NCBI RefSeq assembly: GCF_021431925.1
Contig: NZ_CP090371.1
Span: 2,170,001-2,234,000 of the forward strand
DNA: 64,000 bases
Reading direction: 5' to 3'
DNA from: Halobaculum sp. CBA1158
GTDB taxonomy: Archaea > Halobacteriota > Halobacteria > Halobacteriales > Haloferacaceae
The notes beneath the pieces were generated by a model. The model ran no database searches, was not told the DNA's origin, and was given only the letters and a program-made list of their open reading frames with translations. The stretch's first letter is position 1, and every line of letters starts with the position of its first letter. Both the position numbers and the translations under genes were made by a program. This document shows positions 18,201 to 25,968 of the stretch, piece after piece.

Positions 18201-19027
18201 GCGACGACTGCGGGGACCCCGAGGCCGCGGCCGACGACTGCGAGTTCGTCGACTGCGCGGTCGGCGACCGCGCTGCCGCCGTGGCGACCGTCACGCTGAA
18301 CCGCCCGGACGCGCGCAACGCGCTGAACGCGCAGCTTCGCGAGGAGCTGATCCGGGTGCTCGCCGCGATCGACGACCGCGAGAGCGGCGTCCGCGTCGTC
18401 GTGCTCACGGGTGCCGACGGGGCGGGGGCGTTCGTCGCCGGCGCGGACGTGACGGAGCTTCGCGAGCGCGACGCGCTGGAGCAGCGCCGCGCGAGCGAAC
18501 GGCCCCGCGTGTACGAGCGCGTCGCCGACCTCCGCCAGCCGGTGATCGCCCGGATCAACGGCCACGCCCTCGGCGGGGGCTGCGAGCTGGCGCAGGCGTG
18601 CGACGTGCGGATCGCCCACGAGCGCGCGAAGCTGGGCCAGCCGGAGATCGCGCTGGGACTCATTCCCGGCGGCGGCGGCACGCAGCGACTGGCCAGGCTG
18701 GTCGGCGAGGGACAGGCGATGAAGCTGATCTTGTCGGGCGAGGTGATCGACGCCACGGAGGCGGCCGAGATCGGGCTCGTCGAGGAGGTTCACGGCGACG
18801 AGGGCTTCGACGAGCGCGTGGACGACCTCGCGGCGGCGATGGCCGACAAGAGCCCGCTGGCGCTGGAGCACGCCAAGACGGCCGTGCGGGCGGCCTCCCG
18901 GCTGGACCTCGATGCCGGCCTCGAGTACGAGTCGGAACTGTTCACGGCGCTGTTCGCGAGTCGCGACAAGGACGAGGGGATCGACGCGTTCCTCGAGGAC
19001 CGCGATCCCGAGTGGGAGGGCCGGTAG
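18197..19027 (+). CDS. Enoyl-CoA hydratase/isomerase
   Basis: 276 residues of the crotonase fold. The oxyanion-hole elements are AFVAGADVTEL and GHALGGGCELAQACDVRIA. The catalytic-Glu segment is QPEIALGLIPGGGGTQRL, and the trimerisation C-terminus is present. It hydrates trans-2-enoyl-CoA, feeding the dehydrogenase encoded immediately upstream (4-base ATGA overlap). The pair forms steps 2 and 3 of beta-oxidation. Confidence 0.93.
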   Translation: MSDDCGDPEAAADDCEFVDCAVGDRAAAVATVTLNRPDARNALNAQLREELIRVLAAIDDRESGVRVVVLTGADGAGAFVAGADVTELRERDALEQRRASERPRVYERVADLRQPVIARINGHALGGGCELAQACDVRIAHERAKLGQPEIALGLIPGGGGTQRLARLVGEGQAMKLILSGEVIDATEAAEIGLVEEVHGDEGFDERVDDLAAAMADKSPLALEHAKTAVRAASRLDLDAGLEYESELFTALFASRDKDEGIDAFLEDRDPEWEGR

Positions 19028-19131
19028 CCGAGCGCGGCGGTCGGCGGACACCGGGTCGCCGTCGGGGGTCGAAACGTCGGCTGCGCGGTCCGTCGCCTGC
19101 GCGGTCGCTAATCGGCCCCCGCGACCGGTGC

Positions 19132-19647
19132 TCAGTACCGAACGACCGCGTCGACGATGCCGACGGTCTGGCCGACGCCGACGATCGCGAGCCCCGCGAC
19201 GGCGACCGCGACGGCCGGGTCGCCGGCGACCACCGCCCCGAGGTACGCGGTCGCCCCCGCGAGCGACAGCGCCGCCGCGACGGCGTTGACCGGGCGCGCC
19301 GATCCCGCAGACTCGCGGGCGGTGTACCACAGCGCCGGGGCCGGGAGAAGCGCCCAGCCGACGACCGAAACGAGCAGGGGGATCGGTCCGAGGTCCGCGG
19401 CCGCCCCGGCGGCACCGGCCAGCGTGACGGGGATCCCCGCAAGGATCACGAGCCGCCAGGCGCGGAGGACGCCCGAGCGCATGTCGCGCCACGAGAGGAC
19501 GACGAACGCGACCAGCAGGACCGACATCACGACGTGGGCGATCAGGACGGCGCGGTCGCCGACGCGGTCGAGGTGGCCGGTGATCGCGAAGATCCACGCG
19601 AGCGGGACGAGGCCGGCGGGAGCGGTCTCGCGGACGCGTCGGAGCAC
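19132..19647 (-). CDS. Polytopic membrane protein, unknown function
   Basis: 171 residues with five or six hydrophobic helices and few charged residues. The first is preceded by MLRRVRETAPAG (positive-inside). I do not recognise a family motif. It lies 39 bases beyond another small membrane protein on the same strand and may be co-transcribed with it. Confidence 0.65.
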   Translation of the reverse strand: MLRRVRETAPAGLVPLAWIFAITGHLDRVGDRAVLIAHVVMSVLLVAFVVLSWRDMRSGVLRAWRLVILAGIPVTLAGAAGAAADLGPIPLLVSVVGWALLPAPALWYTARESAGSARPVNAVAAALSLAGATAYLGAVVAGDPAVAVAVAGLAIVGVGQTVGIVDAVVRY

Positions 19648-19686
19648 GGGAGCGAGACGGCGGTCGTGCTGAAAATCGTTTCCCCG

Positions 19687-20157
19687 CTACAGCGCCGCGA
19701 TGGCGACGCCTACGAGCGGGACCAGCACGAGCAGATACGCCACCGCTTCGATCGCCCAGGCCCGTCGGATCCGGCGGAGTCGCTGTCGGGCCAGCCCGCG
19801 GGACCGCGGAAGGACGACCAGCGCGAAGAAGCCGACCATGAGCGGGTACAGCAGGATCCCGGCGACGCCGACGGCGAGCCAGCCGACGCCGAGGACGGCC
19901 CCGACGGCGAACACAAGCCACACGAACAGGGGACCTGTGAGACCCCCGGCGACGTAGTGGACGACCGAGGCGAGCCGGCGCGGGGAGTCGTCTGGATGGA
20001 CCCCCGTGAGCACGCCGCTGGCGATCCGCGGTGGCGTCTCACCCTCGTCGATTCGGCCCATCACGAGGTCCATCGCGAGCGTTGCGATCACGCCGGCCAC
20101 GACGCCGACGAGGATCGACGCCGTCACCGTGACCGGGACGGACGTTTGCAGGATCAC
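19687..20157 (-). CDS. Polytopic membrane protein, unknown function
   Basis: 156 residues and four hydrophobic segments. The N-terminal helix GVVAGVIATLAMDLVMGR is followed by a soluble loop with HPDDSPRRLASVVHY, then further helices. The G-x-x-AG-x-x-AT-x-AMD pattern occurs in haloarchaeal membrane proteins of unknown role. It precedes the gene at 19132-19647 in the transcription direction. Confidence 0.65.
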   Translation of the reverse strand: MILQTSVPVTVTASILVGVVAGVIATLAMDLVMGRIDEGETPPRIASGVLTGVHPDDSPRRLASVVHYVAGGLTGPLFVWLVFAVGAVLGVGWLAVGVAGILLYPLMVGFFALVVLPRSRGLARQRLRRIRRAWAIEAVAYLLVLVPLVGVAIAAL

Positions 20158-20255
20158 GGAGGACCGAACGGGCCCGTCCCACCTATCGGTTTCCCCGGTC
20201 GGACGGGCGGAACAGGCTGTCGACTCGGCGGCGGTGACCCGGCGTCAGGCCGGTC

Positions 20256-20744
20256 CTACGACTCCCCGACCCTCACCCACGTCTCCAGCGTGAAGCGGTC
20301 GTGCTCGGTGGAGTCCGAGAGCGTCCACTCGTCGGTGTTCCACTCCGGATAGCGGGTGTCACCATCGTACTCGCCGTGGACGCGCGAGAGCACCATCCGA
20401 TCGAGGTGGGGTTGAAACAGCTCGTAGATCGCCCCGCCGCCGAGGACGTACGCCGTCTCCGCGCCGAGCGACTCGGCGACCGCGACCGCCTCCTCGACGC
20501 CGGCGACCGCGTGTGCGGTGTCGGTGTCGACAGAGCTTCGGCTGCGTGAGACGACGATCTGGGCGGCTCCCGGAAGGTCGTCCAGCATCGACTCGAACGT
20601 CTTCCGGCCGAGGATGACTGTCTCGCCGGCGACGCGGTCGCGGTACTGGCGCTTGTCCGCCGGGATCGACGGCCACGGGAGTTCGCCGTCGTCGCCGATG
20701 ACGCCGTTTTCCGAGACAGCCGCGACGGACACGAGTTCGACCAT
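20256..20744 (-). CDS. folA: Dihydrofolate reductase
   Basis: 162 residues. Hallmarks are [25 protein letters not shown] at the N-terminus (positions 7-31), [11 protein letters not shown] and [19 protein letters not shown]. It reduces dihydrofolate with NADPH for thymidylate and purine synthesis. The acidic residues and the N-terminal catalytic Asp/Glu region match the halophilic enzymes of Haloferax. No thyA lies beside it. Confidence 0.96.
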   Translation of the reverse strand: MVELVSVAAVSENGVIGDDGELPWPSIPADKRQYRDRVAGETVILGRKTFESMLDDLPGAAQIVVSRSRSSVDTDTAHAVAGVEEAVAVAESLGAETAYVLGGGAIYELFQPHLDRMVLSRVHGEYDGDTRYPEWNTDEWTLSDSTEHDRFTLETWVRVGES

Positions 20745-20804
20745 ATCGAGGGATCGGGCGGCCGGACAATACCGCTTTCCCCGTACCGAGAATTCCGGGA
20801 TTCC

Positions 20805-20872
20805 GAGAGTGCTGAGAGTGCCGAAGATGCCGAGAGTGCTGAGAGTGCCGAGGCTGCCGGGAGTGCCGGTGC
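20805..20872. repeat. 9-bp tandem repeat
   Basis: The unit GAGAGTGCY recurs about seven times with drift (GAAGATGCC, GAGGCTGCC, GGGAGTGCC). It sits in the intergenic region between the divergent dihydrofolate reductase and tubulin-like genes, about 58 bases before the tubulin-like start. Confidence 0.85.
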
Positions 20873-20929
20873 CGCGTCGACGACCCGGCGCTCCGCCACG
20901 GTTATGAGCCAGCGCTGCGGCCCCGAACT

Positions 20930-22105
20930 ATGGAGATCGGAGTCGTCGGCGTCGGTAGGGGCGGCACAGCGCTGGCGACCGCGCTGGCCGGGGACGAGGC
21001 CGACCGCCGCGTCGACTACCTCGCCGGAACGGTCGCCGTCGACACCGACGCGGCCGACCTCGCGGCGGCGACGAGCGTCGCCGAGGACGACCGCCACCTG
21101 CTGGGCGCGGTCCACACCGACGGGGCGGGCACCGGCGGCGACGTGGAGTTGGCCGCCGAGATCGCCCGCGAGCAGCGCCCCGAGTTACAGGCGGCCGTCG
21201 ACGGCCTGCCGGTGGGACGCGTCGACGCGACGCTCGTGTGTGCGGCTCTCGGCGGCGGAACCGGCGCGGGCGTCGCGCCCGCGGTCGCGGACCTGCTGGG
21301 GCAGATCACCGGAACGCCGGTGTACGGGGTCGGGATCGTGCCGGGCGTCGCGGAGGTCGGCGGCGACGGCGACGCGGCGGGATCGACGGAACCGCGACGG
21401 GATCGCGAAACCCGCGGCGACGCGGACGGCGACCGACCGCTGTCGTCGAACGCGGCCGGCGGGGTACGGGCGCTGTCGGCCGCCTGCGACGACCTCGTGC
21501 TCGCGGACCTGGACGTGTGGCGGGCCAACGGCGAGGCGTACGCCCCGGCGTGGGATCGCCTCGACGCCGCCGTCGCCGGGCGACTGGGCGCGCTGTGCGC
21601 CGCCGGCGAGGCGACCGACCCGACGCCCGAGCGCGTCCTCGACGCGAGCGAACTGACCAACACGCTCGGTGCAGGGGGCGTGACCGTCGTCGGCACCGCC
21701 GGAAGCGGCGTCGACAACGGCCGACGCGAGGGAACGGTCGGCGGCCTGCTCGACCGCCTCACCGGCGAAACGGGGCCGGAAGTGGACGCCGGCGAGGCGG
21801 TGTCGATCGCGACCAACGCCTCACGGAAGGCGGTGACACATCGGCTCTCGCTGCCGTGTGCCGTCGACAGCGCTCGCCGCGCGGCGGTCGTCTTTCACGC
21901 CCCGCCGGAGTGGCTGAACCGGCGGGGACTCGAACGCGCGCGGGCCCTCATCGAGGAGGAGACCGCGGTTCCGGAGATCCGGTGGGGCGACCGGCCGGAC
22001 CCCTCAGCCGAGGAGTTCCGCGTGACCGTGGCGCTGTCGGGCGTCGCCGAGAGCGACCGCCTCACGGCCCTGGGCGCGGGGACCGATCCCGGCCGACTCG
22101 GGTGA
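20930..22105 (+). CDS. Divergent tubulin/FtsZ-superfamily protein (CetZ-related)
   Basis: 391 residues. The N-terminal GVVGVGRGGTALA and the tubulin signature GGGTGAG at 108-114 identify the GTP-binding domain. HTDGAGTGGDVE occupies the T3/T4 region. The T7 loop region reads LDASELTNTLGAGGVTVVG, only loosely like CetZ. An insert of about 25 charged residues follows residue 145. It shares domain order with the CetZ-like gene at 46016 but is clearly more diverged. CetZ proteins shape haloarchaeal cells, and whether this one polymerises is unknown. Confidence 0.8.
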   Translation: MEIGVVGVGRGGTALATALAGDEADRRVDYLAGTVAVDTDAADLAAATSVAEDDRHLLGAVHTDGAGTGGDVELAAEIAREQRPELQAAVDGLPVGRVDATLVCAALGGGTGAGVAPAVADLLGQITGTPVYGVGIVPGVAEVGGDGDAAGSTEPRRDRETRGDADGDRPLSSNAAGGVRALSAACDDLVLADLDVWRANGEAYAPAWDRLDAAVAGRLGALCAAGEATDPTPERVLDASELTNTLGAGGVTVVGTAGSGVDNGRREGTVGGLLDRLTGETGPEVDAGEAVSIATNASRKAVTHRLSLPCAVDSARRAAVVFHAPPEWLNRRGLERARALIEEETAVPEIRWGDRPDPSAEEFRVTVALSGVAESDRLTALGAGTDPGRLG

Positions 22106-22151
22106 GCCGCCGATCGACCCGTTTACCGCCGTCCCCGATCGAACGGTTGCC

Positions 22152-22421
22152 ATGGCCACCGACGGCGACACGACCGACACCGGCGACGGCGAGGGCGACG
22201 ACAACCACGCCGGCGACGCCGGCGACGAGCCCTCGGTACCGATCGTCTGTACGGAGTGCGACACCCGAACGCGAGTGCCGCTTTCGAAGGTCGGCGACCT
22301 CGTCGACCGCCACAACGACACGCGACACGACGGCGAGTCCGTCGCACAGGTCGACCCGGCGCTCGCCGACCGTATCGCCGACCTCGTCGCGGAGGACATG
22401 GGCCTGCTCGAGGGGGAGTAG
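22152..22421 (+). CDS. Small acidic protein with C-x2-C...H-x4-H motif
   Basis: 89 residues. After an acidic leader, the sequence VCTECDTRTRVPLSKVGDLVD is followed by RHNDTRH, giving a possible four-ligand zinc site (C-x2-C-x16-17-H-x4-H) like a single C2H2-type finger. The remainder is an Asp/Ala helix. Haloarchaea encode many such micro zinc-finger proteins. The function is unknown. It lies 46 bases after the tubulin-like gene on the same strand. Confidence 0.7.
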   Translation: MATDGDTTDTGDGEGDDNHAGDAGDEPSVPIVCTECDTRTRVPLSKVGDLVDRHNDTRHDGESVAQVDPALADRIADLVAEDMGLLEGE

Positions 22422-22483
22422 GCCGGACGCGACGGAGCATCTCCGACGACTGGTCGGGGCGTAGAGGCCGCTCGCGGGAACGA

Positions 22484-22575
22484 ACTACAGCCAACACAGG
22501 GCCGATCACCCCTGGTTTGCGAACGCAAACCCCGACTGTAAGGGCCGCAACGGGGTTCCTGTGTAGTTCCTCAGA
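22484..22575. other. Nested inverted repeats, possible structured RNA or remnant
   Basis: An outer imperfect inverted repeat pairs GAACTACA...CAGG (about 22480-22500) with CCTGTGTAGTTC (about 22558-22571). Inside it is a perfect GGTTTGCG-AA-CGCAAACC palindrome at 22514-22531. The stretch 22422-22670 has no gene. It is A/T-richer toward its right side and leads into the integrated element. Confidence 0.5.
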
Positions 22576-22670
22576 AAGGGACAGTATCCCGACTCCTGAA
22601 TCTCTGTTTTTCGGTCGTGAGAAGGTCGCTACGCGGTTGTAGGGGTTGGAACCGATTCGGCCTACAAAAG

Positions 22671-22685
22671 TATGGGCGCTGCGGG
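22671..22685. repeat. Left att-like direct repeat (partial tRNA 3' end)
   Basis: TATGGGCGCTGC matches the complement of the tRNA-Arg 3' end exactly over 12 bases. The following GGG/AGG differs at one position. The copy does not continue into a foldable tRNA, as expected for the non-functional att copy. A GTTCGA-CTA-TCGAAC hairpin follows at 22691-22705. Confidence 0.6.
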
Positions 22686-22795
22686 CTCCGGTTCGACTAT
22701 CGAACGAATTGATCTTTCAGGCGTGAGGCGGCCGAATACGGGAGATCGGAGGTACACCGAAAAGCACAGTAATCTGTGTGATCATAGAATATTAT

Positions 22796-23026
22796 ATGCC
22801 TAGCATCACCGTCAACGTGGACGACGACCTCAAAGAGCGCATGGAAAAGCACCCGGAAATCAACTGGAGTGAAGTCACCCGACAGGCCATCCAAGAGAAG
22901 ATCGAGACGCTCGAAGTGATGGACGAACTCACTAGCGAGAGCGAACTTACCGAGAGCGATGTACAGGATATCGCTGACAAAATAAACAAGAGCGGACGCA
23001 AGCGCGTTGACGAGGAATCGGCGTAA
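22796..23026 (+). CDS. Ribbon-helix-helix antitoxin (VapB-like)
   Basis: 76 residues. MPSITVNVDDDLKERMEKHP has the beta strand plus helix of an RHH DNA-binding domain, with WSEVTRQAIQEKIE as the second helix. The C-terminal half is acidic and probably wraps the toxin. The start at 22796 follows an A/T-rich segment (AGAATATTAT). The toxin gene starts 9 bases after the stop. It probably represses its own operon and neutralises the PIN toxin. Confidence 0.85.
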   Translation: MPSITVNVDDDLKERMEKHPEINWSEVTRQAIQEKIETLEVMDELTSESELTESDVQDIADKINKSGRKRVDEESA

Positions 23027-23035
23027 TCACGACGA

Positions 23036-23452
23036 ATGGAGCTGGTCATCGACGCCAACGTCGTCATCTCTGCACTCATCGCTGATTCGAAAACGCGGGA
23101 ACTCATCGTCACGCTCGAACCGGATTTACTGACACCTGCGTTCGTTTACGACGAAATCGAGAACTACGAGGACCTAATCGTGGAGAAATCTGGAATGAAA
23201 CCGGCCCGAGTGGCACAGTTCATCGACCTTCTGTTCCAATACGTTGACGTTGTCCCCTCCAGCGAGTTCTATCCGGCTATCGAGAAAGCAGACGAGGCAA
23301 TCGGTGACACCGATCCGGACGATGTACTGTATCTAGCATGTGCGATAGCCTGCGATGCGGCTATCTGGAGTGACGACTCCGACTTCGACGAACAGGATCT
23401 GGTTGAGACGTACCCGACGAGTGAGGTAATCGACTCGTTCGACACGCGCTAA
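23036..23452 (+). CDS. PIN-domain toxin (putative RNase)
   Basis: 138 residues. The PIN acidic residues are Asp7 in LVIDANV, a Glu in VYDEIENYEDL, DTDPDDVLYLACA, and the final SDDSDF. VISALI after the first strand fits the COG1569-type PIN toxins. Such proteins cleave RNA when freed from the antitoxin encoded just upstream. Codon use and A/T content differ from the neighbours, consistent with transfer. Confidence 0.88.
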   Translation: MELVIDANVVISALIADSKTRELIVTLEPDLLTPAFVYDEIENYEDLIVEKSGMKPARVAQFIDLLFQYVDVVPSSEFYPAIEKADEAIGDTDPDDVLYLACAIACDAAIWSDDSDFDEQDLVETYPTSEVIDSFDTR

Positions 23453-23604
23453 CTCAATGTGCGATTGAGTTTTGAACGGGCACCTGTTTGGCCGTACGCG
23501 AATCACGGGACACTCACTAGTCAAATCGAGTATCGAACGAAAGCAAGATCTCGACCGTTGGACCGATGACCGCCACGCTGTCTGGCGATTGTTTCACCTG
23601 AAAT

Positions 23605-23619
23605 TATGGGCGCTGCAGG
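23605..23619. repeat. Right att-like direct repeat inside tRNA-Arg
   Basis: The 3' acceptor end of tRNA-Arg on the minus strand reads TATGGGCGCTGCAGG on the plus strand. It duplicates 22671-22685 and marks the junction of the inserted DNA. Confidence 0.6.
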
Positions 23620-23681
23620 ATTTGAACCCGCGGCAGCTTGGTCCGAAGCCAAGTACTCTGTCCAGGCTGAGCTAAGCGCCC
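23607..23681 (-). tRNA. tRNA-Arg (anticodon TCG)
   Basis: The minus strand folds as a complete cloverleaf. The acceptor GGGCGCT pairs with AGCGCCC. The D arm is GCTC/GAGT, the anticodon stem CTTGG/CCAAG, and the loop CTTCGGA gives anticodon TCG (reads CGA). The variable loop is CTGCC and the T arm is GCGGG-TTCAAAT-CCTGC, with discriminator A. No intron and no encoded CCA are seen. A CTTATGA box lies about 30 bases upstream on its strand. Confidence 0.95.
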
Positions 23682-24031
23682 GTACCCGATTATATCGCCC
23701 TCGGTCTCATAAGTCCCGCGTTTCCGGTCGCGATCCAGAGCCGAACCGATCGCGACCACACGCGGTTGTGGCCGACTGGCGACGACGGTCGTAGACGGGC
23801 GAGATGGAAGACCGGCAGGTGGCCGGACACGACTTCAGATTCAGGTAGACCCCCATCTCAGGTTGGTCGTGCGTGTCACAGTTCACGGCGGGGACGTAGC
23901 ATCGGATCATCCGGGCGTTCACCCACTCCCTCGGACAGTTCACCTGAAGGACGCAAGTACAGTACCCTTGGACAGACGGTAGCGCCACCGTCCCGCGTCA
24001 TTTATGACCGGGCGGGCGGTGGACGGGAACG
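23682..24031. other. Gene-poor intergenic region
   Basis: 350 bases between tRNA-Arg and the UbiA gene. It holds the tRNA promoter (CTTATGA on the minus strand, about 23709-23715) and a CATTTATG box at 24000-24007 that fits the UbiA start at 24032. The middle is less GC-rich than its surroundings. I see no supportable gene, only an open minus-strand frame with unusual cysteines. Confidence 0.5.
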
Positions 24032-24877
24032 ATGGACCCGACTCGAACGCTCGAGGGGTACCTCGAGCTGGCGCGACCCGGGAACGCGGTCGCCGCGGGC
24101 GCGCTGACGTTCGTCGGGTCGTTCGTCGCGGGGGGGCTGGACGCGCCCGTCGCCGTCGTGTTCGCGGTGGTGGCGACGGCCGCGGCGACGGCTGCCGGAA
24201 ACGCGGTCAACGACTACTTCGACCGCGAGATCGACGCGGTGAACCGACCGGGCCGTCCGATCCCGAGCGGCCGAGTACCGGCGCGGGGAGCGGCGGCGTA
24301 CGCGGGCGTGCTGTTCGCCGTCGCGACCGCGGCGGCGGTGACGCTGCCGCCGTTGGCGCTCGGGATCGCGGTGGCGAACCTGCTGGCGCTGCTCGCCTAC
24401 ACGCAGGTGTTCAAGGGGTTACCAGCCGTCGGGAACGTCGTGGTCGCGTATCTCACCGGGTCGACGTTCCTGTTCGGAGCGGCCGCCGTCGGCGGGTTGT
24501 CGGGACCGACGTGGACGCTGTTCGGGCTGGCGGCGACGGCGACGTTCGCGCGCGAGGTCGTGAAGGACGTCGAGGACGTCGCGGGCGACCGCGAGGAGGG
24601 GCTTCGCACGCTGCCGATCGTGGCGGGCGAGCGACCGGCGCTGGCGCTGGCGACGGCCGCGATGGCGGTCGCGGCGCTCGCGAGCGCGCTCCCGTACCTC
24701 CGAGGCACCTTCGGAGCGGCGTACCTCGCGGTCGTAGTGCCGGCGGACGCTGCGATGCTCGGGGCGACGGCGTGGGGCTTTCGGGATCCGGCGACGGCGC
24801 AGCGATGGATCAAACGCGGGACGTTCCTCGCGGCGATCGCGTTCGTCGCGGGACGCGCCACGGTGGTGGTTGCGTGA
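24032..24877 (+). CDS. UbiA-family prenyltransferase, probably digeranylgeranylglyceryl phosphate synthase
   Basis: 281 residues and about eight helices. The first Asp-rich motif is NAVNDYFDREIDAVNRPGRP at 57-76, and the second is KDVEDVAGDREEG. The form NDYFDREIDxxNRPxRPIPSGR is typical of the archaeal enzyme that adds the second geranylgeranyl chain to glycerol-1-phosphate ether lipid. It is distinct from MenA at 30611. The ATG at 24032 has a TATA-like CATTTATG about 28 bases upstream. Confidence 0.85.
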   Translation: MDPTRTLEGYLELARPGNAVAAGALTFVGSFVAGGLDAPVAVVFAVVATAAATAAGNAVNDYFDREIDAVNRPGRPIPSGRVPARGAAAYAGVLFAVATAAAVTLPPLALGIAVANLLALLAYTQVFKGLPAVGNVVVAYLTGSTFLFGAAAVGGLSGPTWTLFGLAATATFAREVVKDVEDVAGDREEGLRTLPIVAGERPALALATAAMAVAALASALPYLRGTFGAAYLAVVVPADAAMLGATAWGFRDPATAQRWIKRGTFLAAIAFVAGRATVVVA

Positions 24878-24951
24878 CAGGAATCCGTCCGCCGGAGGGT
24901 AATCCAATCATAAAGAATAATACCGGCTCACGGTAAGGACACGGTAGTTGG

Positions 24952-25038
24952 ATGACCCCCGGCGAGACGGAGGCGAACACGAATCCGCGCGAGCACACCG
25001 TCCGCGTCGGGACCGCTGCGGGGGACCCACATGTATGA
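24952..25038 (+). CDS. Possible 28-residue upstream ORF
   Basis: ATG 24952 opens a frame beginning MTPGETEANTNPREHTVRVG that ends at TGA 25036-25038, overlapping the first codons of the RecA-like gene. An A/T-rich box (AAAGAATAATAC, about 24913-24924) lies 28-39 bases upstream, so this ATG, rather than the one at 25031, is where a leaderless transcript would start. It may be a translated leader coupled to the downstream gene, or non-coding leader. Confidence 0.35.
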   Translation: MTPGETEANTNPREHTVRVGTAAGDPHV

Positions 25039-25639
25039 TGTCGAACCGCTCGGGAGCGAGATCGAACCCGGGTCGAACGTTCTCGTCACCGGACCGCCCC
25101 TGAGCGGCAAGCGCGAACTCGCGCTCGACGTGCTCGCGGAAGGGACCCGAAACGGCGAGGGGGCGATCATGGTGACGACCAAAGACTCCGCCGACCGACT
25201 GCTCAAGCAGTTCGAAAAGCGGGTCTCCTACGAGGGTCGCCCCGTCGCCGTCGTCGACACCGTCACCCGCCAGCAGGGCGTGAGCGACGTGCGTGAAAGC
25301 GACCGGATCAAGTACACCTCCTCGCCGGTCGACATGACGGGGATCGGGATCAAGCTCTCGGAGTTCCTGGAGGCGTTCTACAAGGACCGCGGGATCAAGC
25401 GCAACCGCGTGATGGTCCACTCGCTGTCCACCCTCCTCATGTACTCGGACCTGCAGACGGTGTTCCGGTTCCTCCACGTGTTCACCGGCCGGATCCAGAG
25501 CGTCGAGGGGCTCGGGCTGTACTGCATCGACTCGACGGCCCACGACGATCAGACGATGAACACGCTGAAACAGCTGTTCGACGGCATCATCGAGACGCAG
25601 GAGGACGGCGAGCCGACGGTTCGGCTGGCGAACGCGTAG
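25031..25639 (+). CDS. RecA/RAD55-like ATPase domain protein with altered P-loop
   Basis: 202 residues of RecA/KaiC-like fold. The P-loop reads GPPLSGKR (21-28), so the Ser/Thr that coordinates Mg is replaced by Arg. A Walker B-like strand follows later (GLGLYCIDSTAHDD), with the sensor-like RIQSVEG before it. MVTTKDSADRLLKQFE resembles other haloarchaeal RadA-like proteins. The role is unknown and could be signalling or DNA-related. The start ATGTATGATG overlaps the end of a small upstream frame. Confidence 0.75.
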   Translation: MYDVEPLGSEIEPGSNVLVTGPPLSGKRELALDVLAEGTRNGEGAIMVTTKDSADRLLKQFEKRVSYEGRPVAVVDTVTRQQGVSDVRESDRIKYTSSPVDMTGIGIKLSEFLEAFYKDRGIKRNRVMVHSLSTLLMYSDLQTVFRFLHVFTGRIQSVEGLGLYCIDSTAHDDQTMNTLKQLFDGIIETQEDGEPTVRLANA

Positions 25640-25968
25640 TACGTCGCCTCCGAGGGGTCGGTGGGGTCGCTGCCGCCGGTTCAGTTCGGGTCGTACCACG
25701 GCGAGGTCCGCGGCCGCCGCCCGCGGCGATCCCAACGGCGGTCCCCGGGGTCCCTCTCGATCCCGCCCGCGGCGACCGCACCGCTCCTCGTCCTCCCCAA
25801 CCGGCTCGGTGCTCGCCCCGGCTCGCACCTCGCCCCCTCGCGCGCGTCCGGCGGGCACAGAGGCCCGCCGCCGCGCGCCGACGCGCCTTCCTCGTTCGTC
25901 GCATCCCTCTTGTTCGTCTCCCGTCCCTCGCACGAACTCTTTTCCCCGATGACGGTGGACTTCCGGGT
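25640..25968. other. 329-base gene-free region with pyrimidine bias
   Basis: No supportable gene. The right two-thirds of the plus strand are strongly pyrimidine-rich (for example TCTTGTTCGTCTCCCGTCCC), unlike coding DNA here. I do not recognise SRP RNA, RNase P RNA or a tRNA. A TATA-like CTCTTTTCC precedes the CoA-binding protein start by about 30 bases. Confidence 0.5.

Larger units (their letters stand above)
22671..23619. mobile_element. Putative mini integrative element at tRNA-Arg
   Basis: About 935 bases lie between two near-identical copies of the tRNA-Arg 3' end. The left copy begins TATGGGCGCTGCGGG at 22671 and the right begins TATGGGCGCTGCAGG at 23605. The enclosed DNA is visibly richer in A/T than the flanks and carries only an antitoxin/toxin pair. 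No integrase gene is present, so it is either a non-autonomous element or the remnant of a larger one. Confidence 0.6.

Noticed and set aside
22671-22740. Second tRNA at the left att repeat
   Set aside because: Only the 3' acceptor segment matches. The T, anticodon and D arms cannot be formed.
23707-23988. Minus-strand 93-codon frame with many Cys
   Set aside because: Overlaps the tRNA promoter, has no promoter or family motif of its own, and its composition is not protein-like beyond the Cys residues.
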